Shown here piece after piece: positions 25,300 through 34,800 of a DNA stretch of 64,000 nt. The notes under the pieces were generated by a model. The model worked only from the letters and a program-made list of their open reading frames with translations, was not told where the DNA came from and did no database searches. The position numbers and the translations under genes were made by a program. The DNA comes from VFJQ01 sp044226525. GTDB taxonomy: Bacteria; Verrucomicrobiota; Verrucomicrobiia; Chthoniobacterales; Chthoniobacteraceae. Location: positions 1-64,000 of the forward strand of contig JBGAGV010000025.1 of NCBI GenBank assembly GCA_044226525.1, written 5' to 3'. Every line of letters starts with the position of its first letter. The stretch's first letter is position 1.

Positions 25300-26508
25300 A
25301 TGTCCTACTCAGAAATTTCAGGCGGCGTCACCGCCCCGCAAGGTTTCCTCGCCGGCAGTGCCTATTGCGGCATCAAGGCCAGCAATGCCGACCGCCCGGA
25401 CATCGCGCTCATTTATAGCACCAGCGCGTGTGCTGCCGCGGGCACCTTCACGACGAACCGCGTCAAGGCCGCGCCCGTGCGCGTGTCGATGATGCACATT
25501 CGCTCGCCCGACGTCCGCGCCATCGTGGCAAACGCGGGCAATGCAAACGCGTGCACGGGTGTGAAGGGCATCGAGAACGCGAAGCGCATGGCCAGCAGCG
25601 CCGCCGACGCGCTCGACCTGCGCGATCGCCAGGTGCTCGTCTGCTCCACGGGCCGCATCGGCGTGCAGCTTCCCATCGACAAGATGCGGGCCACCATCGC
25701 GACCCTGCCCACCGCGTGCTCCGACAAAGGCAGCCTCGCCGCAGCGAGCGCCATCATGACCAGCGACACCAAGCCGAAGGAGATCGCTGTGGAAGTCGAT
25801 CTCGACGGCACGACCGCCCGCATCGGCGGCATCGCCAAGGGAGCGGGCATGATCGATCCGAACATGGCGACGATGCTCTGCTTCATCACCACCGATGCGG
25901 CGATCGACAAAAAGCTGCTCCAGCGCGCGCTCAGCGTCTCGGTCGAGCAGAGCTTCAACCGCATCACAATCGATGGCGACATGAGCACCAACGACACCGT
26001 GCTCATGCTCGCGAACGGCCGCGCGGAAAACAAGCCGCTGCGCTACAGCACGGCTGCCTTCAAGGCATTTCAGCGCGCGCTCGACCACGTCACCAAGAAC
26101 CTCGCCCGGATGATCGTCGAGGACGGCGAAGGCGTGACCAAATTCGTGGAGGTGCACGTCAACGGCGCCGCCACCTTGAGCGATGCACGCCGCGCCGCCG
26201 AAGCCGTCGCCAATTCCAATCTCGTCAAATGCGCCTGGTTCGGCGGCGATCCGAACTGGGGCCGCATCATGGACTCCGTCGGCTACAGCGGGGCGAAGAT
26301 GCGCGAAGAACTCGTCGATATTTTTTACGATGGGCTGCTCGCGGTGAAAGGCGGTGTCGCCAGCAAAACTCCATTCGACAAGCTGAAGGAAATCGTCGGC
26401 CGTCAGCGCTTCTCCATCTGCATCGATCTTCACATGGGCTCAGCCGACTATGTCGTGTTCACCACCGACCTCAGCGTCGATTACGTGACACTCAACATGG
26501 GTGAATAA
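25300..26508 (+). CDS. argJ: Bifunctional glutamate N-acetyltransferase / ornithine acetyltransferase
   Basis: ArgJ recycles the acetyl group from N-acetylornithine to glutamate and may also use acetyl-CoA to start the pathway. The 402-residue sequence begins SYSEISGGVTAPQGFLAG and has the family motifs TTNRVKAAPV, ANAGNANACTG and KGAGMIDPNMATML. The Thr in NMATML is the residue at which the precursor cuts itself into alpha and beta chains and then serves as nucleophile. Late motifs CAWFGGDPNWGRI and YVTLNMGE are also intact. The ATG at 25300 is 116 bases after argC. Presence of the ArgJ cyclic route fits the neighbouring argB and argC. Confidence 0.97.
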   Translation: MSYSEISGGVTAPQGFLAGSAYCGIKASNADRPDIALIYSTSACAAAGTFTTNRVKAAPVRVSMMHIRSPDVRAIVANAGNANACTGVKGIENAKRMASSAADALDLRDRQVLVCSTGRIGVQLPIDKMRATIATLPTACSDKGSLAAASAIMTSDTKPKEIAVEVDLDGTTARIGGIAKGAGMIDPNMATMLCFITTDAAIDKKLLQRALSVSVEQSFNRITIDGDMSTNDTVLMLANGRAENKPLRYSTAAFKAFQRALDHVTKNLARMIVEDGEGVTKFVEVHVNGAATLSDARRAAEAVANSNLVKCAWFGGDPNWGRIMDSVGYSGAKMREELVDIFYDGLLAVKGGVASKTPFDKLKEIVGRQRFSICIDLHMGSADYVVFTTDLSVDYVTLNMGE

Positions 26509-26577
26509 ACCCGCCACTCTCCGCCCTGATGGCGGAGCAGGCAGGCGCCACAGACGAACCATCCACTTTTCCCGGTC

Positions 26578-27453
26578 ATGAAACCTCACACCCCGGCGCA
26601 GCGCGCCGAAGTCCTCATCGAGGCGCTTCCCTTCATCCAGAAATTCCGCGGCCACCTCTTCGTCATCAAATACGGCGGCTCCGCCATGGAAGACGATCAG
26701 GTCGTCGAGCGCTTCCTCCGCGACGTCGTCTTCCTCGAAGCGGTCGGCATCAATCCCGTCCTCATCCACGGCGGCGGCAAGGCCATCACTTCCCGCATGC
26801 GCGAAGCCGGCCTCAAGCCGCGTTTCGTCAACGGCTTGCGCGTCACCGATGAAGCCTCCATCGAAATCGTCGAGGACGTCCTCGATCATCACATCAATCC
26901 CGGCATCGCCCAGACCATCAAAGGCTTCGGGGGCCGGGCCGTCGGCATCCACGGCAAGACCGTCCTCGTCGGCAAAAAACTCCCGCCACAGACCGAGGGG
27001 AAAGAAACCGTCGATCTCGGTTACGTCGGCGAAGTCATCGACGTGAACCTCGCCCCGATCCAGAGCGCCGTCGGCCAGGAAATCGTCCCCGTCATTTCCC
27101 CCCTCGCCCGCGATCGCGAAGGCCGCGTGCTCAACATCAATGCCGACATCGCCGCCGGCACCCTCGCCGGCCGGCTCAAAGCCGAGAAGTTCATCTACCT
27201 CTCCGACGTCCCCGGCATCATGCGCGACCCTACCCAGCGCGATTCCCTCATCCCGAGCGTGAGCCGCAGCGAGATCGAGCAACTCCGCGAGGACGAAATC
27301 ATCAGCGGCGGCATGATCCCCAAAGTCGAAAGCGCCCTGCACGCCCTCTCCGAAGGCGTGAAGAAAGTCCACTTCATTGACGGCCGCACCCCGCACTCCC
27401 TTCTGCTGGAAATCTTCACCAACGCCGGTGTCGGCACGGAGATCGTTCCGTAA
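26578..27453 (+). CDS. argB: Acetylglutamate kinase
   Basis: ArgB phosphorylates N-acetylglutamate with ATP, the step before ArgC and the usual point of arginine feedback inhibition. The 291-residue protein shows the amino-acid-kinase fold motifs FVIKYGGSAM near the start (phosphate-binding Lys and Gly), VLIHGGGKAI, NINADIAAGTLAGRL (substrate and catalytic region), and ISGGMIPKVESAL near the C-terminus (nucleotide-binding Lys). An extended N-terminal helix (AEVLIEALPFIQKFRG) is the type found in arginine-sensitive hexameric enzymes, so feedback control is likely. It starts 69 bases after argJ. Confidence 0.97.
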   Translation: MKPHTPAQRAEVLIEALPFIQKFRGHLFVIKYGGSAMEDDQVVERFLRDVVFLEAVGINPVLIHGGGKAITSRMREAGLKPRFVNGLRVTDEASIEIVEDVLDHHINPGIAQTIKGFGGRAVGIHGKTVLVGKKLPPQTEGKETVDLGYVGEVIDVNLAPIQSAVGQEIVPVISPLARDREGRVLNINADIAAGTLAGRLKAEKFIYLSDVPGIMRDPTQRDSLIPSVSRSEIEQLREDEIISGGMIPKVESALHALSEGVKKVHFIDGRTPHSLLLEIFTNAGVGTEIVP

Positions 27454-27856
27454 CGCGGGCCTTGTCGCCCCTTTCTAAAAGGAAAAGCAGTCGGACGGTC
27501 GAGGCCCTTGATTTTCAAGGCGCCTGGCGTATCCTTTCGCGTCATCGGCTTATGGATCGTCATAGCAAAGCGCAGAGGGGGAAAAGCAGGCTGATTTTCG
27601 GTTCCACATCGGGACCTCAGCACCTTCGGCCCCGCCGGGTGCAATCGCGACCAATCAAGGTAAATCAAACCAATTCAAGACTGCCGCTGGGTGCCTCGGA
27701 ATCCGCGCCGTGCCTGACTCTGCCAACAGAAGGAATCCAAGTTAATCCAACCAAATCCAACCTGCTGAATTTCGGGATTCCTGACCTGCGAGCCACTCCC
27801 CGAGCATGAGCACAGAAATGTGGGTCAGCCTGTCGCGGTGGTTGATTGCAGACTGA
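27454..27856. other. Non-coding gap after argB
   Basis: About 400 bases without a supported gene. A small hairpin (CCTTGA, TTT, TCAAGG near 27507-27521) follows argB but lacks a T-run, so it is a weak terminator candidate at best. Near 27730-27760 AATCCAA/ATCCAAC-type short motifs recur three times (AATCCAAG, AATCCAACC, AATCCAACC). Nothing else was recognised. Confidence 0.35.
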
Positions 27857-28564
27857 ATGGGTATTCCGACCGACTCCCCATATCGCTGGCTCCTCCTGGC
27901 GGGCATCGCCGTGAGCCTCTTCGTCTGGTCGCGGCTGGCGCGGCGGGAGCCGGGACTGGTCGCGGTTTACTTCGGCGGATTGCTGGGGGCGTTCACGGGG
28001 GCAAAGCTCGTTTATCTCGCGGCGGAAGGCTGGATGTTCTGGGACTCACCGCAGCGCTGGCTCATCTGGGCCACCGGGAAGACGATTCTCGGGGCGTTGC
28101 TCGGTGGGTATGCAGGGGTGGAAATCGCCAAGACACTGGCGGGTTACGAAAAGCCGACCGGAGACCTGTGGGCGATCGTGGCGCCGGTCGGGATCATCCT
28201 CGGGCGGGTCGGGTGCCTGCTGCACGGGTGCTGTCTCGGTCGGGAATGTGAGCCGGCTTGGTGGACGCTGGCCGACGCTCAAGGCGTGGCTCGCTGGCCT
28301 GCCGTGCCAGCCGAGATCGGGTTCAATCTGCTCGCGCTGGCGATCTTTTTCACCCTGCGCCGGATGGGCCGGTTTCCGGGCCAGCACTTCCACCTCTACC
28401 TGATCGGGTATGGCTTGTTCCGCTTCACCCATGAATGGCTTCGCGACACCCCGCGTATCTCTCACGGATTCAGCGGTTACCAGATCGCAGCCCTGGCCTG
28501 TGCCGGGCTTGGCGCCTGGGGTTTTACGCGGCGTCAGAGGATTGCTGCCGCACGTGGCACTTGA
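27857..28564 (+). CDS. Lgt-like integral membrane protein (prolipoprotein diacylglyceryl transferase family)
   Basis: This 235-residue protein has about six or seven hydrophobic segments. The motif GRVGCLLHGCCLGRE lines up with the GRxGNFxNxE signature of Lgt, and PAVPAEIGFNLLAL plus FHLYLIGYGLFRFTHEWLR match the later Lgt motifs (the Arg-rich R-F-x-x-E-x-x-R block). The usual Asn of the signature is replaced by Cys, and the segment has three Cys in a row of seven residues. True Lgt moves diacylglycerol onto lipoprotein precursors in the inner membrane; this variant could have another lipid-linked acceptor. It is also shorter than usual Lgt (about 290 residues). No second lgt is in the window. 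Confidence 0.7.
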   Translation: MGIPTDSPYRWLLLAGIAVSLFVWSRLARREPGLVAVYFGGLLGAFTGAKLVYLAAEGWMFWDSPQRWLIWATGKTILGALLGGYAGVEIAKTLAGYEKPTGDLWAIVAPVGIILGRVGCLLHGCCLGRECEPAWWTLADAQGVARWPAVPAEIGFNLLALAIFFTLRRMGRFPGQHFHLYLIGYGLFRFTHEWLRDTPRISHGFSGYQIAALACAGLGAWGFTRRQRIAAARGT

Positions 28565-28600
28565 ACTGCACATCCGGGAGGAGCATTTTCACCATAGTTC

Positions 28601-29713
28601 ATGCTAAAATCTATCGTCCTCGCCGCGACCTTTGCGGCGCTTAGCGCCGGCCTCCGGGCCGACGACCCCCAGGACGTATCCCACGCGCTCGAAAAAATTC
28701 GCGACGCGCATGAAGTTCCCGCTCTCGCCGCGGCCGCCGTAGACGAGGGCAAAATCGTCGCCATGGGCGTGAGTGGATTTCGCAAACAGGGCGGCGAAGA
28801 ACACGCCACGCTCCAAGACTGCTGGCACCTCGGCTCCTGCACCAAATCGATGACCGCATCCGTCGCGGCCATGCTGGTAGAGGAAGGCAAACTGCGCTGG
28901 GATTCCACCGTAGGCGAAGTCCTCGGTCAGGATTGTTTCGACATGAACGAGGAGTGGAAGGGCGTGACGATGGAACAACTCCTCGTGCACCGGGGCGGCG
29001 CGCCGCACGACGCGCCGGCGGACATCTGGACAGTCGCGTGCGGCCGCCTCGGCACGCCGTCGGAACAACGCCTCGCCTTCATCCAAGGCCTGCTGGTCAA
29101 GCCACCCGATCACAAGCCGGGCTCGCGCTGGGTCTATTCCGATAGCGGCTACGCCATCGTCGGAACGATGATGGAACGAGTAACCGGCGAACCTTGGGAA
29201 AAGCTGATGCACGAACGGCTATTCGAGCCCTTGGGGTTAACCTCGGCCGGATTCGGCGAACCCGGGAAAGCCGGCCTGGTCGATCAACCGTGGGGCCATC
29301 GTGGCTACGAAGCGCCTTACCGACCCATCTCCCCCGGCGAAGCCGACGCGGACAATCCACCCGCCATCGGACCAGCCGCGACCGTGCACATGAGTCTCGC
29401 GGATTTCGCGCGCTACACCATGTGGCATCTGGCTGGCGCGCGGGGCGATGGCTGGCTGCTGACGCCGGAGAGCTTCGAGAAGCTGCACACACCCGCCGAG
29501 GGCCAGGAATACGCCATGGGCTGGGCCGTGACGAAACGCAAATGGGCCGGCGGCACGGCCCTGATGCACAACGGCGAGAACGAAATGTTCTACGCCGTGA
29601 TGTGGCTCGGCCCCGGCGAGAACACTTCGTTTGTGGCGGTGTGCAATGCGGACGGCGCGATGGCCGACGACGCGTGCAACGACGCGATCCGCATGCTCAT
29701 CAACCGGTATTAG
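28601..29713 (+). CDS. Secreted serine hydrolase, beta-lactamase / class C family
   Basis: A 370-residue protein with a Sec signal peptide (MLKSIVLAATFAALSAG, cut near residue 20). It shows the beta-lactamase-fold S-x-x-K motif as S79-C-T-K82 (LGSCTKSMTA) and a Y-S-D motif at about 179-181 (RWVYSDSGYAIVG) in the place of Y-x-N. A final HNG-like block (ALMHNGENEMFYAV) takes the position of the K-T-G/H-x-G triad element. These relatives are esterases, D-aminopeptidases or penicillin-binding-like enzymes; real antibiotic hydrolysis cannot be claimed. It starts 36 bases after the Lgt-like gene and may be co-transcribed with it. Confidence 0.85.
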   Translation: MLKSIVLAATFAALSAGLRADDPQDVSHALEKIRDAHEVPALAAAAVDEGKIVAMGVSGFRKQGGEEHATLQDCWHLGSCTKSMTASVAAMLVEEGKLRWDSTVGEVLGQDCFDMNEEWKGVTMEQLLVHRGGAPHDAPADIWTVACGRLGTPSEQRLAFIQGLLVKPPDHKPGSRWVYSDSGYAIVGTMMERVTGEPWEKLMHERLFEPLGLTSAGFGEPGKAGLVDQPWGHRGYEAPYRPISPGEADADNPPAIGPAATVHMSLADFARYTMWHLAGARGDGWLLTPESFEKLHTPAEGQEYAMGWAVTKRKWAGGTALMHNGENEMFYAVMWLGPGENTSFVAVCNADGAMADDACNDAIRMLINRY

Positions 29714-29715
29714 GA

Positions 29716-29849
29716 GTTGAGAGTTGAGGGTTGAGACTGCGCTTGTGCAGGTTCACGGTGCCATGGGAACAATTGCGAGCCACGCCTTCACCTTCGGCGC
29801 GCGCTCCGGAATATCCCCCGCCCTCGCCTCTAAACTTTCAACTCTCAAC
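29716..29849. repeat. 12-bp inverted repeat pair between two genes
   Basis: GTTGAGAGTTGA at 29716-29727 is perfectly complementary to TCAACTCTCAAC at 29838-29849. The left arm lies directly after the hydrolase stop and the right arm about 9 bases before the next ATG, so it nearly fills the gap. Flanking bases continue as imperfect repeats (GGGTTGAGA; AACTTTC). It could be a small dispersed element; a very long loop makes a simple terminator unlikely. Confidence 0.5.
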
Positions 29850-29857
29850 TTTCTTTC

Positions 29858-30421
29858 ATGTCCGTCACCGCCCGTATCACTCCGATCTGGAAGAAGCAGA
29901 AACTTTTTGTCGGCGTGTTTCTCCTGCTCTTCGGCGGTTACTTCTACTGGGACGGCGCCGTCGGCTGGCCCAGGAGCAACGCACGGTTTCTCAAGCACCA
30001 GGAGTTTTCCAAAGCGGGTGACCTCGACGGCTGGAAGACCTACGCGAGTCAGCAAGGCTGGAGCGCCAAGCCTCCGGAGAAACTGCACACTCAGGGCGAT
30101 ATCAAAGGCCAGTTTCTCTTCGGCACCATGGCGACCGTCGGCGGAGTGATTGCGCTGCTCTATTGGCTCACGCAGATCGGACGCAGGATCGCGATCGACG
30201 ACGAAGCGGTCACGTCTCCCACCGGCCGGCGCATTCCTTTCACGGCCATCACTGGGCTCGGCTTGAAGAAGTGGGAAACGAAGGGTCTCGCGATCGTTCG
30301 CTATGAAGTCAACGGGCGCGCGGGGCGGTTCGTGATCGACGACTACAAATACGATACCGAGGCGGCTCACACCGTGGTCGATGAACTCAAACGCCACCTC
30401 GAGGCCCGGGCTGCGGTCTAG
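29858..30421 (+). CDS. Two-TM membrane protein with PH-like tail, unknown function
   Basis: A 187-residue protein that I do not recognise. Residues about 15-33 (LFVGVFLLLFGGYFYWDGAVG) and 88-105 (MATVGGVIALLYWLTQI) are likely membrane spans; between them is a charged loop of about 50 residues. After the second span, RRIAIDDEAVTSPTGRRIPF and ITGLGLKKWETKGLAIVRYE look like strands of a bacterial pleckstrin-homology-like domain. The following gene begins 52 bases later on the same strand. Confidence 0.7.
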   Translation: MSVTARITPIWKKQKLFVGVFLLLFGGYFYWDGAVGWPRSNARFLKHQEFSKAGDLDGWKTYASQQGWSAKPPEKLHTQGDIKGQFLFGTMATVGGVIALLYWLTQIGRRIAIDDEAVTSPTGRRIPFTAITGLGLKKWETKGLAIVRYEVNGRAGRFVIDDYKYDTEAAHTVVDELKRHLEARAAV

Positions 30422-30473
30422 GCAGCGCAAGTTTCCAATGTTTTTCTCCGTTCCGGATTCTGTGAGTCACTCT

Positions 30474-31724
30474 ATGTTTCGATCCACTCTCCTCAGTCTC
30501 GCTCTTCTGCTTCCGGTGCTCCCCGTGCTTGGAGGTGACTCGTGGCCGCAATTCCGCGGCCCGCTGCAAAACGGCTATACCGACGCCAAAGGCTTGCCGA
30601 TCGAATGGAGCGAGCAAAAAAATGTGAAGTGGAAGACGGAGATTCCCGGCGAAGGCTGGTCCAGCCCGCTCGTGGCGAATGGCCAGGTGTGGCTCACGAC
30701 CGCACTGGACCAGGGCCATTCTCTCCACGCGCTGTGCCTCGATCTCGCCACCGGCAAAGTGCTGCACGACGTCGAAGTCTTCAAAATCGAAGTCCCGCCC
30801 GAGAAGCACAAGCGCAACAGCTACGCCTCGCCGACCGGCATTATCGACGGCGATCAGGTCTTCGTTCACTTCGGTCCCATGGGCACCGCTTGCCTCGACG
30901 CGAAGACCGGCTCGGTGCGCTGGGAGAATCGCGATCTGACGTGGGACACGCAGAATGGCCCCGGCGGTTCATTGGCGCTGTGGAAAGACAAGCTGATCGC
31001 CGCCTGCGACGGCCGGGACGCGCAGTTCGAGGCCGCTCTCGACAAGACGACCGGCAAGGTGCTGCGCAAGACGCCGCGAAACTCCCCTGAATTGCTCGAT
31101 CTGAAGGAAGACATGCGGAAGGCCTACGGCACGCCGGTCCTGATGAAGATCGACGGCCGCGAGCAGGCTCTCACCACCGCCAGCAATCGGCTCTGGGCCA
31201 ACGATCCCGAGACCGGCCGCGAACTCTGGCATGTGAAATATCCGCGCGGCTTTTCCAATGTCCCGCTGCCCATCACCGATGGGAAGACCATCGTCATCTC
31301 TACCGGCTTCATGAAGCCGCAACTCATGGGTATCAAAATCGGCGGCGCCAGCGGCGACGTCACCGGCACCCACGTCCTTTGGAGCCAGCTTAAAGGCGCG
31401 CCGGATCAGTGCTCCCCCATCATCGTCAAAGACCGCATCTTCGTGACCACGAGCGGCGGCATTCTTTCCTGCCTGAATCTCCAGACCGGCGAGGTGATCT
31501 GGCAGGAACGTATCGGCACCGATTTCGCCGCCTCCCCCATTCTTTCCGAAGGCCGTCTCTACTTCTTCGCCGCCGCCGGCCCCTGCACCATCATCGAACC
31601 CGGGGACACCTTTAAAAAAGTGGCCGACAACACTCTCGACGCCGGCTGCATGGCCTCCCCTGCTGTCGTCGGTAAAGCGCTGATCGTGCGCACGAAGACG
31701 CACCTTTATCGGATCGAGCAGTAG
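30474..31724 (+). CDS. Exported PQQ-type beta-propeller protein
   Basis: A 416-residue protein with a Sec signal peptide (MFRSTLLSLALLLPVLPVLG) and repeated beta-propeller blades of the PQQ/BamB type, each ending in an A-x-D-x-x-T-G-x-x-x-W pattern (CLDLATGKVLHD, CLDAKTGSVRWENR, LDKTTGKVLRK, NDPETGRELW, LNLQTGEVIWQER). WPQFRGP at the mature N-terminus is typical of the planctomycete/verrucomicrobial group of these proteins. No PQQ-coordinating dehydrogenase residues are seen, so a scaffold or binding role is more likely than catalysis. I use the ATG at 30474 because it gives a proper signal peptide; 30438 is an alternative. Confidence 0.85.
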   Translation: MFRSTLLSLALLLPVLPVLGGDSWPQFRGPLQNGYTDAKGLPIEWSEQKNVKWKTEIPGEGWSSPLVANGQVWLTTALDQGHSLHALCLDLATGKVLHDVEVFKIEVPPEKHKRNSYASPTGIIDGDQVFVHFGPMGTACLDAKTGSVRWENRDLTWDTQNGPGGSLALWKDKLIAACDGRDAQFEAALDKTTGKVLRKTPRNSPELLDLKEDMRKAYGTPVLMKIDGREQALTTASNRLWANDPETGRELWHVKYPRGFSNVPLPITDGKTIVISTGFMKPQLMGIKIGGASGDVTGTHVLWSQLKGAPDQCSPIIVKDRIFVTTSGGILSCLNLQTGEVIWQERIGTDFAASPILSEGRLYFFAAAGPCTIIEPGDTFKKVADNTLDAGCMASPAVVGKALIVRTKTHLYRIEQ

Positions 31725-31841
31725 CTGTTGCTCGTCCATATGACACGAGGGCGCAGTGCGACAGATTGCCGTCGCATCCCACACGGCTACATAGTCGAGT
31801 TTTTCCCCACGTATGACTTCCGTTGAAACGCCATCCACTCC

Positions 31842-34800
31842 ATGAAGCCTGCCGGAGCGGACTTCCTCGCCGGCGGCGGCGAGATGGGGCGACTCATTGG
31901 CGAATTTGATTGGGCGACGACCCCACTCGGACCACTCTCGGGTTGGCCCCAAAGCCTGCGCACCGCCGTGAGTCTCATGCTCGGCTCACAACACCCGATG
32001 TGGATCGGCTGGGGACCGGACATCTCCTTTCTCTACAACGACGCTTACGTTTCCGTGCTGAGCCTCGCCAAACATCCGTGGGCCTTGGGCCGCCCGACAC
32101 GCGAGGTCTGGGCCGAGATCTGGGATTTGGTCAGCGCACTTTCCGAAAAGGTGTTTCAAAAGGGTGAGGCGTCCTTTGTCGAAGAAGCGCAGCTTTTCAT
32201 GCGGCGCGGAGATTTCCTCGAGGAGACTTATTACTCCTTCTCCTATTCGCCGATCCGCGACGAGTCGGGCGCGGTGGGCGGCCTGTTCTGCCCCTCGGCG
32301 GAGATCACCGCGAAGGTGCTCGGCGCCCGCCGGCTCGCCACCCTTTCGGAACTTTCCGCCAAGGCACTGGTCGAGAAGACGGTTGAGGCCGCTTGTGCGT
32401 CGGCGTTCTCCACGCTGGAGAAAAATCCCGCCGACTTTCCCTTCGCCGTGCTCTTCCTGCCCGAGGAAAACGGTTCTGCCATGCCGGCGGCTCAAGCGGT
32501 TCGAATCGCCGATGCATCCTTCGCGGAAAGAGCCGTCGCCGAGGTTGCGCTGACCGGCCAGGCCCAGACCATCCGACTGCCCGAAAGCGCCGAGCGACCG
32601 CGGGGCCTTGCCGGACTGCTCGTTTCGGAAGCGCTGGTCATGCCGGTCACCTCGCGTGGCGACAGTCACCCGCTTGGGGTGCTCCTCGCCGGCATCAATC
32701 CGACTCGCCGTCTCGACGCAGATTACCGCACCTTTTTCGAACTGGTTTCCGGGCAGATCGCCACGGCGATGCAAAACGCACGAGCCGTCGAGGAAGAAAA
32801 GCGCCGCGCCGAAGCGCTCGCGGAACTGGATCGCGCCAAGACGACCTTCTTCTCGAACATCTCCCACGAACTGCGCACTCCGCTCACGCTCATGCTCGGT
32901 CCGATCGAGGACATGGTGCACAAGCCAGAAAACGAGGTGCTGCCCGAAAATCGCGCCTTGGCGGAACTAGCCCGGCGCAACGGCCAGCGTCTGCTCAAAC
33001 TCGTCAACACGCTGCTCGATTTCTCGCGCATCGAAGCGGGGCGCACGCAGGCGCACTACGAGCCGGTCGATCTTTCGGCCTACACCACGGAACTGGCGGG
33101 AGTTTTCCGATCCGCCATCGAAAAAGCAGGCGTCGCCTTCACCGTCACCTGCCCCCCCTTGCCCGAGCCGATTCATGTGGACCGGGAGATGTGGGAAAAG
33201 ATCGTGCTCAATCTGCTGAGCAACGCGCTCAAGTTCACTTTCACCGGTGAGATCAAACTCGAACTTCGCTGGCTGGGCGACGGTGCAGAGCTCGTCGTCA
33301 GCGACACCGGCGTCGGCATTCCGCCCGAGCACCTGCCCCGAGTCTTCGAGCGATTTCATCGTGTTCCCGAAATACGCGGGCGCAGCCATGAGGGCACCGG
33401 CATCGGCCTCGCGCTGGTGCAGGAGCTGGCCCGGTTGCACGGCGGCGGTGCCCGCGTGGAAAGCAAACTTGGCCGGGGCACGCTGTTTTTCGTCACCATC
33501 GCGGCGGGAAGCTCGCATCTGCCCCAGACGCGCTCCGCTGAAGTTCGTCCCATCGCCTCGGCTGCGTCACGCACCGATGCCTTCCTCGACGAAGCTTCCG
33601 GCTGGATGCTCCATGCCGATGCCGGGCTCCCGCTTCTACCCGCCGTCTGTTCAAGAGACCGCATTCTCCTCGCCGACGACAATGCCGACATGCGGGCCTA
33701 CGTCGGCAATCTGCTGCGTGCCGAAGGTTACGAAGTCACTGCCGTGTCCGACGGCGAAGCAGCACTCGCCGCCGCCCACGCGTCGCGTCCATCGCTCGTG
33801 CTGAGCGACGTCATGATGCCTCGTCTCGACGGGTTCGGATTACTCCAGGCATTGCGCTCCGACCCGGCACTGCGCACGCTCCCGATCATTCTTCTTTCTG
33901 CCCGGGCCGGAGAAGAGGCACGAGTCGAAGGCATCGAACGAGGCGCCGACGAATATCTGTCCAAGCCCTTTACCGCGCGGGAACTCCTCGCTCGGGTGCG
34001 TTCCCAACTGGACCTTATCCGGGTGCGTAGCGAGACCGACGACGCCCTGCGTGAAAGCGAAGAACGCTTCCGCACGATCGCCAACGAGGCGCCGATGTTC
34101 ATCTTCATGGCCGATACCGAGGCCAGAGTGACTTACATCAATCGTGCCTTTCTCGATTTCCTCGGCTTGCGCGACATGAGCGAATTCACCGGTGCGGGAT
34201 GGAAAACACTCCTCCATCCCGACGATCTCGATGCGACGTTCCGCGCCTACGAGACGGGCATGCGCGAGCAGTGCCCTTATTCGGTGGAATGTCGTTACCG
34301 GGAAGCTGTCAGCGGCGAATACCGTTGGGTGCTTTTCAAGGGAACGCCGCAGTTCATCGGGGGCCAGTTCAGCGGGGTCATGGGCACCGGCGTGCTGATC
34401 CACGATCGTCGTATCATTGAGGAAAACCTCCGCCTCGCCAAGGAGCAGGCTGAGTCAGCCTCGCGCGCGAAGGACGATTTCCTCGCGCAGCTTTCGCACG
34501 AACTGCGCACTCCCCTCACGCCGGTCTTGATGACCGCAGCGGCCCTGCGAGAAGACGAACGCCTCACCGACGACGTGCGCGAACAGCTCGCCATGATCGA
34601 GCGCAACGTCGCGCTCGAGGCACGATTGATCGACGACCTGCTCGACCTCACGCGTATCACGCGCGGCAAACTCTCGCTCCGTGCGGAGCCGTGCGACTTG
34701 CATGCCCTCATCGCCTTCGCCGCTGACATCGTGCGCGACGACACGCGGGAGAAGCAGATTTCGCTCACGCTCGATCTCGCCGCCGAGCGCAGCCATCTCA

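Noticed and set aside
24098..26433. Minus-strand frames of about 400 and 371 codons over argC and argJ
   Set aside because: The plus strand carries complete ArgC and ArgJ; GC-rich codons make long antisense frames common here.
27462..27809. 115-codon plus-strand frame after argB
   Set aside because: Ser/Arg/Pro-rich without motif, and includes short repeats; non-coding more likely.
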